Assembly: GCA_910584685.1 (NCBI GenBank) | Contig: CAJUAO010000004.1 | Span: 112,865-176,864 of the forward strand | Direction: 5' to 3' | Source: an uncultured Lachnospiraceae bacterium | Lineage (GTDB): Bacteria; Bacillota; Clostridia; Lachnospirales; Lachnospiraceae | DNA length: 64,000 nucleotides | Part shown: in pieces, positions 9,298 through 17,731 of the stretch | Layout: the number at the start of each line of letters is the position of its first letter | How positions within the stretch are numbered: position 1 is the stretch's first letter | Made by a program: the position numbers and the translations under genes | The notes under the pieces: generated by a model | Told to the model about the DNA's origin: nothing | Database searches by the model: none | The model's input: only the letters and a program-made list of their open reading frames with translations

Positions 9298-9780
9298 TTA
9301 CCTTATAATATGCTCAAGGTAAATGCTTACTTTGCTTTCTTTTGCATTTTTATCAAATATACTTACTTTTAAAAGCTTCTCTTCCTCATCAATGTAAAAC
9401 TCCACGCCGTCAGTATCAAGCAGTACGTCTCCAAATCTTAATTCAAACTCATCTCCTGAATCAACAGTCATCTCCATAAGCTTTGAATCATATTCATATA
9501 TCCATGTATCAGCGGCATAGTCCTCATACTCAGCTTTTAGCACCAGCACCTGACTGCCTTCCTTCTCAGTAATATATATATTTTCTATTCCGTCTGTTTC
9601 CCTTACCTTGTTTGCAATATAGGACAATGTAGTTCTTGTCTGTTCATTAATCACTTTGTTTTCGGTTATTCTGCTATACACGCCAGAGCCTATGAAAATA
9701 ATGAGCACAGACAATATTGCAAACACTGCAAATAATACAAACATAAACAATACGTCTATGGAATGTTTTTTTCTTTCCAC
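9298..9780 (-). CDS. DUF4860-like membrane-anchored protein
   Basis: 160 residues starting at a GTG with GGAGG 8 bases upstream. One transmembrane helix (about 9-34), then a soluble beta-rich domain that includes L-S-Y-I-A-N-K-V-R. It resembles proteins annotated DUF4860 in the pilus-like clusters of Lachnospiraceae; this is from memory and not verified by a search. The topology suits a minor pseudopilin of GspJ/K-like placement. Function unproven. Confidence 0.65.
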   Translation of the reverse strand: MERKKHSIDVLFMFVLFAVFAILSVLIIFIGSGVYSRITENKVINEQTRTTLSYIANKVRETDGIENIYITEKEGSQVLVLKAEYEDYAADTWIYEYDSKLMEMTVDSGDEFELRFGDVLLDTDGVEFYIDEEEKLLKVSIFDKNAKESKVSIYLEHIIR

Positions 9781-9796
9781 CTCCCATACCTCCTAA

Positions 9797-10126
9797 CTAC
9801 TGTCCTTCTATTGTGTATACTGAAATCTGTGGTTTCATATTAATAAGATTTTTTTCGTAATCCACAAAATATTTTTCCCTGTCTATTTTCACTCCGTAAT
9901 GCTCCTCAATATACTCAAGACTTTCCGGATATCTGCCCTCTATGGCGTAACAGGTAACAACGGCGTTTTCCAAGGCGTCCTTAAGCATATCCTTATCACT
10001 TTGTCCCACTTCCCCTGACATATTTTTTATCTGCCCGTATAAAAGACCTGCTACAACAGCAAATAGAATTACGGTAAGAATAATTCCCGGAGCCGGAATA
10101 CATTTTTTTGTTTTATATAAATGCAT
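9797..10126 (-). CDS. Pseudopilin (GspG/ComGC-like)
   Basis: About 109 residues from the ATG at 10126, which has AGGAGG 7 bases upstream; a longer frame exists but would overlap pilC. After a short basic leader (MHLYKTKKC) comes P-A-P-G-I-I-L-T-V-I-L and a hydrophobic helix. The soluble part carries Y-A-I-E-G-R-Y-P-E-S-L-E-Y-I, typical of small type II/IV pseudopilins (A-Y-x-x-x-G-x-Y-P). It is the best candidate for the main fibre subunit of this cluster. Confidence 0.72.
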   Translation of the reverse strand: MHLYKTKKCIPAPGIILTVILFAVVAGLLYGQIKNMSGEVGQSDKDMLKDALENAVVTCYAIEGRYPESLEYIEEHYGVKIDREKYFVDYEKNLINMKPQISVYTIEGQ

Positions 10127-10142
10127 ATATGTACCTCCTAAT

Positions 10143-11198
10143 CTAGCCAATGGAAGACATGATTGACGCTAGCGGAAGCATAACCGATATAAGTATTCCC
10201 CCTATGACAAGGGATAATATTCCTACAAGGCAAGGCTCAATATAACCTACGGTTTTCTCTATGCCCTCGTTTACTTCCTCCTCATATGCCTCGCTTACCT
10301 TAAGCATAACACTGTCAAGCTGTCCTGCCTTATAACCGACGCTTATAATTCTTGACTCCATTTTTGAAAATAAGCCTATCTTTCCCAATGCCTCAGGGAA
10401 TGACACTCCTTCTGTTACAAGCTTACCGCACTTTTCAATCTTTTCCTTTACTGAAAAATCACTGACAATGGAGGGCGCCATCTCCAGCGCCTTTTCAAGG
10501 GAATATCCGCTTGCTAACATCATGCTTATAACAGACGCAAACCTTCCGCTTGATATCTTTTTATTTAGGCTTCTCACTCCGGGTATGACCGACGCTATCT
10601 TTATCAGCGTATCTGACTTGCCGATAAACGTAAGTATTGCCGATACTGCAATTATTACAAGTATAACTGCAATTATTACAAGGGATACGTTTCCTATTGC
10701 CAGACCAATATTCATGACGCTGATGCCTGTCTCTGTCATGTTTGTGCCAAGACTCATAAATATATCCTCAAATATGGGCATAATCTTTGTTACAAGGGCT
10801 AAAATTACTGCTGTCATCATACATACAAGCAATATGGGATAGGATATGGCTGACTTTATCGTCTTTCTTGTTCTCTCCTCCCTGTTGTAATACCCTGCCA
10901 GAGATTTTAACACATCGTCAAGCTTTCCTGTCTCCTCCCCGATATTTATCATATTCACCATATAATCGGGAAAATAACCTGCATCCCTTACCGCTTTATA
11001 AAGTGAGCCTGTATCCCTTACAGTTTCGCTTAAATTTTCAAAGGCTTTCCTTGACTTTTCATCCTCGCAGCTCTCTACCAGCGATTCTATGCCATCATAA
11101 ACCGGTATGCCTGCATCCATAATAAGTGACATTTGTCTGCAAAATGTCGCCGTTTCTCCCGCAGGAAGCAATTTTTTCATCTTTTTATTCTTTTCCAT
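10143..11198 (-). CDS. pilC: Type II secretion/type IV pilus inner-membrane platform protein
   Basis: 351 residues with the GspF/PilC fold: two repeated GspF domains (about 12-137 and 210-335), three to four membrane helices, and the signatures F-C-R-Q-M-S-L-I-M-D-A-G-I-P near the start and G-E-E-T-G-K-L-D at about 93-100, with a matching G-x-x-A-G-Q-L-D in the second half. It anchors the pilus base in the membrane and interacts with the motor ATPase. First core gene of the pilus-like set, 17 bases after the transglutaminase gene, so probably co-transcribed with it. Confidence 0.9.
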   Translation of the reverse strand: MEKNKKMKKLLPAGETATFCRQMSLIMDAGIPVYDGIESLVESCEDEKSRKAFENLSETVRDTGSLYKAVRDAGYFPDYMVNMINIGEETGKLDDVLKSLAGYYNREERTRKTIKSAISYPILLVCMMTAVILALVTKIMPIFEDIFMSLGTNMTETGISVMNIGLAIGNVSLVIIAVILVIIAVSAILTFIGKSDTLIKIASVIPGVRSLNKKISSGRFASVISMMLASGYSLEKALEMAPSIVSDFSVKEKIEKCGKLVTEGVSFPEALGKIGLFSKMESRIISVGYKAGQLDSVMLKVSEAYEEEVNEGIEKTVGYIEPCLVGILSLVIGGILISVMLPLASIMSSIG

Positions 11199-11215
11199 AG
11201 CTAACCCTTCCCTTC

Positions 11216-12358
11216 CTAATCGTAACTTGTAACGGTATATGAGGACGCCATGCTTCCTCCATCCTCACAGGTACAATCTATCGTATGCCATCCGCCGTTA
11301 TAATAAGCTTCATTCCACGCATGATAGCCTATATTGCCTGCATATCCCTTTACCAGCCTTACCGGTATTCCCTGACACCTTAGCATTGCTGCAAACAGGG
11401 CAGAATAATCATAACATATACCCTTTCCGGCAGAAAGAACGCTGTCTGCATTCGGCGTATAAAACTTAAGATTTCCGGCTTCAACATCTGCCTTCTTTGA
11501 GTAATCGTATTCCAGAACAGCCATAACGTAATTTTTAACAGCCAATACCTTTTCCTCATCCGTATTGCAGCCTGCGCACGCCTGTGATGCGGCGCTTACC
11601 GCAAGGGAGGATGAACTGAAATCAACTAAATATGTAGGGTATATATATGGCGACGTCTCACTTGATATGGATACATCAAAATCTTTGGTAAGCTGGGGTG
11701 AATATCCGTTTGTTCTCTGCTCCATAACTCTTACAGAATATTTTCCGCTTCCTCCCGTAAGAGGAAAAGTAATATAACCTCCTGTATTTGCAGCCACATA
11801 CTGTGTAAGCAGCGTTCCTCCCGTACTGTCTTTGTATATCTGCACTGCAATAACTCCACTGTAGCTGTCTGAACCCTTTACCATAATATATCCCTGGGAA
11901 GCGTTGCTGTAATCCACTATATATCCGTTCTTAGAAGCCGTTGCCGTACCTGGCGCAGTCGGTGTGCTTATCTTTATTGGCGCAGGAGGAGCCGGTGGAT
12001 TCGTCTGCGTTACTGTCGTGGGCGGCTGTGTGGGCGGCTCTGTAGGCTCAGGCGTAGTTGCCGGCGGCTGAGTTGTTGTGGGCGGCTGTGTGGGCGGCTC
12101 TGTAGGCTCAGGCGTAGTTGCCGGCGGACGTGTTGTTGTGGGCGGCTCCGTCGGCTCCTGCACGCCTGGTCTCCTCTTAGATGTAGTTTCACCATCGTCT
12201 GTAGAAAACACTTCACCGGTCCCTATTTTATTAGATTCTATACTGTTTTCATCTATATTTTTTTTACATCCTAAAAACATAAATATAAGGGCTGAAAGCA
12301 CAGCCAGTGCGCATATGCTTAACCATCTTCCATTTTTTAATTTCTCAGAAAACACGTT
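11216..12358 (-). CDS. Transglutaminase-like lipoprotein with Pro/Thr repeat linker
   Basis: 380 residues from a GTG at 12358 preceded by AAGGAGG at ideal spacing; an upstream TTG is a poorer start. The signal peptide ends in a lipobox (F-L-G-C), so it is probably a membrane-anchored lipoprotein. A Pro/Thr-rich linker follows with near-exact repeats of P-T-E-P-P-T-Q-P-P-T-T (about residues 60-120), then a beta-sandwich-like region, then a transglutaminase-like core. The core has the Cys-His-Asp triad in the usual order: Cys in G-K-G-I-C-Y-D-Y, His in H-A-W-N-E, Asp in H-T-I-D-C. Such enzymes can crosslink or cleave surface proteins. Position just ahead of pilC suggests a link to the pilus-like structure, as inference. 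Confidence 0.85.
   Translation of the reverse strand, partial: NVFSEKLKNGRWLSICALAVLSALIFMFLGCKKNIDENSIESNKIGTGEVFSTDDGETTSKRRPGVQEPTEPPTTTRPPATTPEPTEPPTQPPTTTQPPATTPEPTEPPTQPPTTVTQTNPPAPPAPIKISTPTAPGTATASKNGYIVDYSNASQGYIMVKGSDSYSGVIAVQIYKDSTGGTLLTQYVAANTGGYITFPLTGGSGKYSVRVMEQRTNGYSPQLTKDFDVSISSETSPYIYPTYLVDFSSSSLAVSAASQACAGCNTDEEKVLAVKNYVMAVLEYDYSKKADVEAGNLKFYTPNADSVLSAGKGICYDYSALFAAMLRCQGIPVRLVKGYAGNIGYHAWNEAYYNGGWHTIDCTCEDGGSMASSYTVTSYD
12060..12165 (-). repeat. Short tandem repeat within the transglutaminase linker
   Basis: The stretch from GTTGTGGGCGGCTGTG to GTAGTTGCCGGCGG (plus strand) occurs almost identically near 12014-12065 and 12074-12125, with a partial third copy. It encodes the Pro/Thr linker and would be prone to copy-number change. 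Confidence 0.7.
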
Positions 12359-12394
12359 AGCCCTCCTTTTTCTGCAATTCAATATACAAAGTAT

Positions 12395-12423
12395 ATTTTA
12401 ACACGTTTCAGTTTTATTTACAA
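12395..12423 (-). promoter_or_regulatory. Promoter for the transglutaminase/pilus-like genes
   Basis: Minus strand TTGTAA, 17-base spacer, TAAAAT, about 40 bases before the GTG start. It follows the sigE terminator, so the pilus-like set appears to be a separate transcription unit. Confidence 0.5.
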
Positions 12424-12484
12424 CATAATTTAATGTCACAATACTCAGTCCGGTTAAACTATATGATTTATCCAAAAACCGCCA

Positions 12485-12533
12485 CAAAAAAACAGGCTAT
12501 ATGACAACAACTGCAATGTCCCATATAGCCTGT
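12485..12533 (-). terminator. Intrinsic terminator after sigE
   Basis: Minus strand stem ACAGGCTATATG/CATATAGCCTGT (12 bp) followed by a run of T. It lies 4 bases after the sigE stop codon. Confidence 0.9.
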
Positions 12534-12536
12534 TCC

Positions 12537-13277
12537 TTACTCAAACCGTACTATTTCCTTTTTTAATCTTTTTATTATCTTTTTTTCAAGCCTTGAAATA
12601 TATGACTGGGATATTCCCAATAAATCTGCAACCTCCTTCTGTGTCATTTCATTGCCGTCCTCCCGGTTTATTCCAAACCTCAGCTCGACAATAGTCCGCT
12701 CTCTCTTTGAAAGCTTTTCTATAGCTCCGTTTAAAAGCTTTTTTTCAACCTCATCCTCAATGTTTTTTGATACCACATCATCCTCTGTTCCAAGAACGTC
12801 TGACAAAAGGAGCTCGTTTCCGTCCCAGTCTACATTTAAGGGTTCATCTATGGAAACCTCCATTTTTGTCTTGTTGTTTCTTCTAAGATACATAAGTATC
12901 TCGTTTTCTATACATCTGGATGCATATGTGGCCAGCTTTATGTTTTTTTCCCTGTTATATGTATTTATGGCTTTTATAAGTCCTATGGTTCCTATAGAGA
13001 TTAAATCCTCTACACCAACGCCTGTATTGTCAAATTTTTTTGCTATGTATACAACAAGCCGTAAATTGTGCTCTATAAGTATGGATTTAGCCTCCTTATC
13101 ACGCTCGGTTCCCAAATCGTCAATCACCTGCATTTCCTCGTATACCTCCAGAGGCGCCGGTAATACCTCCGCCCCTCCTATGTAATGTACGTCACCCTGA
13201 TTTGTAAAAAGCAAATTCCTAATACTGGGTATCATTTTAAAGTGCAACCCATTGCCTAACGACATTTTTAAAACCAT
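12537..13277 (-). CDS. sigE: Sporulation sigma factor E (pro-sigma-E)
   Basis: 246 residues that match SigE across its length. A pro-sequence of about 30 residues precedes the Y-I-G-G-A-E-V-L-P-A-P-L block, as in pro-sigma-E. Region 2 includes L-R-L-V-V-Y-I-A-K-K-F and L-I-S-I-G-T-I-G-L-I-K-A. Region 4 ends with the helix-turn-helix G-I-S-Q-S-Y-I-S-R-L-E-K. It directs early mother-cell transcription and is activated by SpoIIGA cleavage of the pro-sequence. The gene overlaps spoIIGA by 10 bases. In many spore formers sigG follows directly; here a terminator and a transglutaminase gene follow instead. Confidence 0.95.
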   Translation of the reverse strand: MVLKMSLGNGLHFKMIPSIRNLLFTNQGDVHYIGGAEVLPAPLEVYEEMQVIDDLGTERDKEAKSILIEHNLRLVVYIAKKFDNTGVGVEDLISIGTIGLIKAINTYNREKNIKLATYASRCIENEILMYLRRNNKTKMEVSIDEPLNVDWDGNELLLSDVLGTEDDVVSKNIEDEVEKKLLNGAIEKLSKRERTIVELRFGINREDGNEMTQKEVADLLGISQSYISRLEKKIIKRLKKEIVRFE

Positions 13278-14101
13278 TTTTTTATACTCCTGTTTAATAT
13301 AATATCATATATCCCTGCTCCCGACAGGGTTCCCTCATATATTCCAATTAAAGCCTTTTCAATTTCTATAATCTCTCCGGCAATTTCTATCCTTATCATA
13401 TCTATTTCTATTGCCCTTAGTATACCCATATTTGTACCTAACGCTTTGTAGGGTACAAGTCTTATCTTTGTTTTATCGGCGCTCACTCCTTCTATTAATG
13501 GCTTTACTTTGTCATATTCCGCTATATGTACCGGCTGTCCTCCTATTGGCTCTGCAAGTGAATTTCCTGAATCATACAATCCCTTTAGCTTTAAGCTTTT
13601 ATTATTAAACAGCAGGGTTACATTATAAATATCGCTTCCCTTTGTATTTACTAACCGGCTTTTTATATACTTTATTAAAAAATCAGTAATAAAATATGAT
13701 GCTGTCGTAATAAATATAAACCGTATGAAGTTTATTCCCCTTAAAATAAACTGTCCTACTCCGGTAAAATAATATAATCCGTTTATTGTCCCTGCCAAAA
13801 CTATGGTTACGGCATATATGCATGATAAACATTTTATATAAGCCTTCCAACCCTTTATTGGATAACCTATAACCGCCATAGCTGACGATATAACGCCATA
13901 TGTAAATATTTTTTGTATTACTACATTTTTAAAACCCTTAACAATGGTAATACATGATAAAGCGGCTCCTGCCAGCGCTGCTAAAAAGCATCTTATAATA
14001 GTGGTCTGTGGTTTTAAAAGCTTTTTTGCAATCAGCAGGATTATAAAGTCCATGAAGAAATTTATGGCAAAGAATACATCTATATATACTACATATTTCA
14101 T
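13268..14101 (-). CDS. spoIIGA: Sigma-E processing peptidase SpoIIGA
   Basis: 277 residues from the ATG at 14101, which has AAGGAGAG upstream; a TTG eight codons earlier is less likely. The N-terminal half has about five membrane helices. The C-terminal half holds the aspartic-protease-like motif Y-D-S-G-N-S-L with the expected catalytic Asp. SpoIIGA sits in the septal membrane, is triggered by SpoIIR from the forespore, and cleaves pro-sigma-E, whose gene is next and overlapping. Confidence 0.92.
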   Translation of the reverse strand: MKYVVYIDVFFAINFFMDFIILLIAKKLLKPQTTIIRCFLAALAGAALSCITIVKGFKNVVIQKIFTYGVISSAMAVIGYPIKGWKAYIKCLSCIYAVTIVLAGTINGLYYFTGVGQFILRGINFIRFIFITTASYFITDFLIKYIKSRLVNTKGSDIYNVTLLFNNKSLKLKGLYDSGNSLAEPIGGQPVHIAEYDKVKPLIEGVSADKTKIRLVPYKALGTNMGILRAIEIDMIRIEIAGEIIEIEKALIGIYEGTLSGAGIYDIILNRSIKKWF

Positions 14102-14186
14102 GCACTCTCCTTTTCTTCCTGACAATTACAATTATGATGTTTTACGGTGAAATCTATGTCAATGCAATGTAAATTTAATGTAAAAA

Positions 14187-14233
14187 AAGTGCCGCGCGGC
14201 AGCGGCACTTTTAAATTCGGCTCTGCCGAATTT
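14187..14233. terminator. Second hairpin pair downstream of ftsZ
   Basis: Minus strand: an ATTCGGCAGAGCCGAAT hairpin followed by stem AAGTGCCGC/GCGGCACTT (9 bp) and seven T. It lies about 150 bases past ftsZ, after a first terminator. The two-hairpin layout and the GGCAGAGCC core resemble the dispersed repeat family, so it may be a diverged copy. Confidence 0.75.
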
Positions 14234-14276
14234 TTGGTTATTCGCCAGTATGCTGTCGCTTCAGAATTTTACTAAT

Positions 14277-14342
14277 AATATAAAAATACCCTATAATGAT
14301 ATAATATTCTGCGTCTTAAAATATCATATCATTATAGGGTAT
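14277..14342 (-). terminator. Terminator after ftsZ
   Basis: Perfect 17-bp inverted repeat (ATACCCTATAATGATAT and its complement) with a 23-base loop, followed on the minus strand by five T. It lies about 45 bases after the ftsZ stop. Confidence 0.8.
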
Positions 14343-14384
14343 ATGGTGTTTCTCTTAATATAGAAGCTTATTATAAAGCCTTAT

Positions 14385-15566
14385 TTAATCTCTTTTTCCT
14401 CTTTGGAGAAATTCAGGTATTTTTATTGTTTTCTCAGGTATCTTGCTTTCCACTGTGCCGGGATTTTGGATGCCTGTTACTGCCGGCTGATTCTTGGATG
14501 GTGACGGGAAAACAGGCTTTGGCGTTGTCTTTGCGCTATATGTACCTCCTACAGGCTTTACGGAATTTGCCCTGAAATTAAAGGAGCTTCCAAAGGAACC
14601 TGCGCCGTTTGAGGATGCATCCTCAAGTCCCGTAGCTATAACGGTAATGGTACACTGGTCAGGCGTGCTCTCGTCAAATCTTGCTCCGAATATAATGTTG
14701 GCTGTCTCTCCTGCCAAATCCTGAACATAGCTTGCCGCCTCGTTTGCCTCTACAAGTCCTATATCTCCCGATATATTTATAATAACGTGCGATGCGCCTC
14801 TTATGGTTGTCTCAAGAAGAGGGCTTGTAACTGCTATCTGTACCGCTTCGTTTGCCTTGTCGTCACCCTTTGCCGTACCTATACCGATGTGGGCTATGCC
14901 CTTGTCCTTCATAACTGTCTGCACATCTGCAAAGTCAAGGTTTATAAGGGCAGGTACATTTATAAGGTCTGTAATTCCCTGTACAGATTGCTGTAAAACC
15001 TCATCCGCCTTCTTAAGGGCGTCAGGCATTGTAGTTCTTCTGTCTACTATCTCTAGCAGCTTGTCATTAGGAATAACAATAAGAGTATCCACATTTTCCT
15101 TAAGCTTTTCTATACCGCCTACGGCATTTGCCATACGTGTTTTCGCCTCAAACTTAAAAGGCTTCGTAACCACTCCTACCGTAAGAACATTCATATCCTT
15201 TGCAATACGTGCAACTACAGGCGCGGCTCCCGTACCTGTGCCGCCTCCCATTCCGCAGGTAACGAACACCATATCGGCTCCCTTTAAGGTTTCCCTAAGC
15301 TCCTCCTCACTTTCCTCGGCAGCCTTTTCGCCTATCTCCGGCTGGGCTCCTGCCCCAAGGCCCTTTGTCAGCTTCTCGCCTATCTGCAATACTGTAGGCG
15401 CCTTACAGAACTTAAGGGCCTGCTTGTCCGTATTTATACCCACAAACTCTACTCCGCATATATTTTCATCTATCATTCTGTTAACGGCATTATTTCCAGC
15501 ACCACCAACTCCCACAACTATGATTCTTGCTGCTGTTTCTGCCTCATTTGTCTTAATTTCAAGCAA
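14385..15566 (-). CDS. ftsZ: Cell division protein FtsZ
   Basis: 393 residues; tubulin-like GTPase that forms the Z ring at mid-cell. The nucleotide motif GGGTGTG is at 107-113, with G-V-G-G-A-G-N-N-A-V near residue 20 and the T7-loop region N-L-D-F-A-D-V near 208. A Ser/Pro-rich linker (about 330-380) ends in the conserved C-terminal peptide (I-P-E-F-L near the end) that binds FtsA, SepF or EzrA. It has its own promoter in the gap after divIB and two terminators behind it, so it may also be made independently of the rest of the cluster. Confidence 0.98.
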   Translation of the reverse strand: MLEIKTNEAETAARIIVVGVGGAGNNAVNRMIDENICGVEFVGINTDKQALKFCKAPTVLQIGEKLTKGLGAGAQPEIGEKAAEESEEELRETLKGADMVFVTCGMGGGTGTGAAPVVARIAKDMNVLTVGVVTKPFKFEAKTRMANAVGGIEKLKENVDTLIVIPNDKLLEIVDRRTTMPDALKKADEVLQQSVQGITDLINVPALINLDFADVQTVMKDKGIAHIGIGTAKGDDKANEAVQIAVTSPLLETTIRGASHVIINISGDIGLVEANEAASYVQDLAGETANIIFGARFDESTPDQCTITVIATGLEDASSNGAGSFGSSFNFRANSVKPVGGTYSAKTTPKPVFPSPSKNQPAVTGIQNPGTVESKIPEKTIKIPEFLQRGKRD

Positions 15567-15640
15567 GGTATTATCCTCCTTCTTAACTAACTATCTTTTA
15601 ATATTTTTGTAACATTTTTCATTAATGAATACCATATAAT

Positions 15641-15669
15641 ATAGTAGCTTTATTTGTGAAAAAAATCAA
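15641..15669 (-). promoter_or_regulatory. Promoter in front of ftsZ
   Basis: Minus strand TTGATT, 17-base spacer, TACTAT, about 75 bases before the ftsZ start and just past the divIB stop. Confidence 0.5.
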
Positions 15670-15686
15670 CCATTAATTTCATTTTT

Positions 15687-16412
15687 TTATTTTTTATCTT
15701 TCCTAAACACATATCCTGTTTCACTTTTATTATATTCTCTCATATCCAGCTCTCCCGGAATATCCTCCATATTTGGAAGAATTGAGGAAAGCTCCGCTAT
15801 TTTTTTCCCGTAATCGCCGTCGTTCCCAAGGGCGACTCTGAAGCTGTTTATATATAAGGTTGCCGACAGCTCCTCCGATATATTTATCTTTTTTACCGGA
15901 ATATTATACTTGTCCACCATCTGGGTTACATTGAGAATAAGTGAAAAAATCTTTTTGTTTTTTACAGGTATTTTTTCGTGGAGTATGATATTGTCAAATT
16001 TAATTCCTGTAATCTCCGGTACATCCTCATATTCTGACATGGAATTTTCTACTACTATTCCATCCTTGTCAAAATACATGCATGTATTCATATATGATAT
16101 ATAGCCTGTTATGCTTTTTTCATATACCGTTATCTTTATGGAGGTTATACTTTCCATTTCCACATCATATTCTTCTACGAAGGGAATCTCAACCTTTTTT
16201 CCAAACAAATTCTTTATCCAGAAAATAATAGGATTATAATCAAGACTTTCCCCGAATATACGGCTGTTTAATTCCTCGTCAGTCAGCCTTTCATTCCCCT
16301 CGTAGGTAACCTTTTCTATTTTTCGCGTAGCTAAAAAAGCAAAAATTAACAGCAAAGCTGCAATGACAGCTAAGGCTATATATTTACCTTTCTTCCTTTT
16401 CTCCGTCTTCAC
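15687..16412 (-). CDS. divIB: Cell division protein DivIB/FtsQ
   Basis: 241 residues from a GTG at 16412 with AGGAAG 6 bases upstream. It overlaps the end of murA by 29 bases, implying coupling. A short basic cytoplasmic tail (MKTEKRKKGK), one membrane helix (about 11-27) and an extracytoplasmic POTRA domain (V-T-Y-E-G-N-E-R-L-T-D-E-E-L) identify it as DivIB/FtsQ. It works with FtsL and DivIC in the divisome. Sequence conservation is low in this family, but topology and position in the dcw cluster are convincing. Confidence 0.88.
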   Translation of the reverse strand: MKTEKRKKGKYIALAVIAALLLIFAFLATRKIEKVTYEGNERLTDEELNSRIFGESLDYNPIIFWIKNLFGKKVEIPFVEEYDVEMESITSIKITVYEKSITGYISYMNTCMYFDKDGIVVENSMSEYEDVPEITGIKFDNIILHEKIPVKNKKIFSLILNVTQMVDKYNIPVKKINISEELSATLYINSFRVALGNDGDYGKKIAELSSILPNMEDIPGELDMREYNKSETGYVFRKDKK

Positions 16413-17691
16413 TTATTTCTTCCTCGCTTATTTCTTCCTCTCTTATGTCTGCCCCAAGACCTTTTAAGTCCCTTATTATATCTTCATATCCTCTGTATAT
16501 ATATCCATTGTCAAGGATAACCGTCTCTCCCTCTGCCCCAAGGCCAGCTACTACAAGCGCGGCTCCTCCTCTTAAATCCATAGATTTAAGCTGACAGCCC
16601 TTTAATTTATTTCTTCCGTATATAACAAGAGTGTCCCCGCCTTTTATGTTTATATCTGCGCCAAGCTTTTTAAGCTCTTCCACATATGCAAATCTGTTTT
16701 CAAATATTTTTTCCTTCACCCTGCTGACACCGTTTCCATATATCATAACAGCCGCCATAATAGGCTGGACGTCCGTAGGAAGCATGGGATACGGTGATGT
16801 TTCAATATATGATATATTTTTTATTTCTCCCTTATTCTTACATACAAATCCTTTGTTTCCCGGTAAAAGCTTTATGCTTATACCCATATTTCTAAAGGTT
16901 TTTATAACCTCCTCCATATATAGGGGGCTTACTCCCAAAAGCTTAATTTTCCCCCTGCATACAGCCAGAGCCGCCATATAGGTAGCTGCAACTATCCTGT
17001 CTCCTCCTACTGTATATTCAGCGCCATGAAGCCTATCTGTTCCCTCTATAACAATAATATCCTTGCCGGCTCCCTTTACGCTTGCTCCCATGCTGTTTAA
17101 AAATCCGGCTAATTCCACTATCTCCGGCTCCTTAGCCGGATTGTATATGGAAGTCCTTCCCTTTGCCATGACCGCTGCAAGCATAATATTTTCAGTTGCC
17201 CCTACGCTTGGAAACGTAAGGTGTATTCTTCCTCCCTTAAGCTCGTCAGTATATGCCACTATATCTCCATATTTTTCAAATATTTCTACCCCAAGCCCCC
17301 TGATGCCTTTTATATGTAAATCATAGGGACGTTCTCCTATTTTACAGCCGCCCGGCTTTGTGATGACTATTCTCCCAAGTCTTCCTAACATAGCCCCAAG
17401 AAAAAGGATGCTTGACCTTGTATTCCTTGTATATTCGGAGGATATTCTCGTGTCTTCCACATCCTTAGGATAAACCTCTATGGTTCCGTTTACAAAAAAT
17501 ACCTTGCAGCCCAGCATCTCAAGAAGCTTTATAGTCTGCCTTACATCCTCTATATCAGGACAATTATTTATTTTAACCTTTTCTTCAGTAAGTATCGATG
17601 CTGCAAGTATTGGAAGAACAGCATTTTTTCCTCCCTGTATCTTTACACTTCCCTTTAATCCTGTAGTCTTTCCAATCAGGATTTTTTTCAT
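16384..17691 (-). CDS. murA: UDP-N-acetylglucosamine 1-carboxyvinyltransferase
   Basis: 435 residues; first committed step of peptidoglycan synthesis (enolpyruvyl transfer from PEP to UDP-GlcNAc). Seen: the substrate-binding G-G-K-N-A-V-L-P near the start, the catalytic-loop Cys in P-G-G-C-K-I-G-E-R-P (the fosfomycin target), and the two EPSP-synthase-like halves. The C-terminus carries an extra acidic tail with a repeated E-E-I-S-E, which encodes the overlap with divIB. Confidence 0.95.
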   Translation of the reverse strand: MKKILIGKTTGLKGSVKIQGGKNAVLPILAASILTEEKVKINNCPDIEDVRQTIKLLEMLGCKVFFVNGTIEVYPKDVEDTRISSEYTRNTRSSILFLGAMLGRLGRIVITKPGGCKIGERPYDLHIKGIRGLGVEIFEKYGDIVAYTDELKGGRIHLTFPSVGATENIMLAAVMAKGRTSIYNPAKEPEIVELAGFLNSMGASVKGAGKDIIVIEGTDRLHGAEYTVGGDRIVAATYMAALAVCRGKIKLLGVSPLYMEEVIKTFRNMGISIKLLPGNKGFVCKNKGEIKNISYIETSPYPMLPTDVQPIMAAVMIYGNGVSRVKEKIFENRFAYVEELKKLGADINIKGGDTLVIYGRNKLKGCQLKSMDLRGGAALVVAGLGAEGETVILDNGYIYRGYEDIIRDLKGLGADIREEEISEEEISEDGEKEER

Positions 17692-17731
17692 AAAACCGAC
17701 ACTCCAAAGATTTATTAAAAAATTTTGTCAA

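Noticed and set aside
12010..12216. Arg/Gln/Ser-rich minus-strand frame over the transglutaminase linker
   Set aside because: It is an alternate frame of the Pro/Thr repeat and has no ribosome site.
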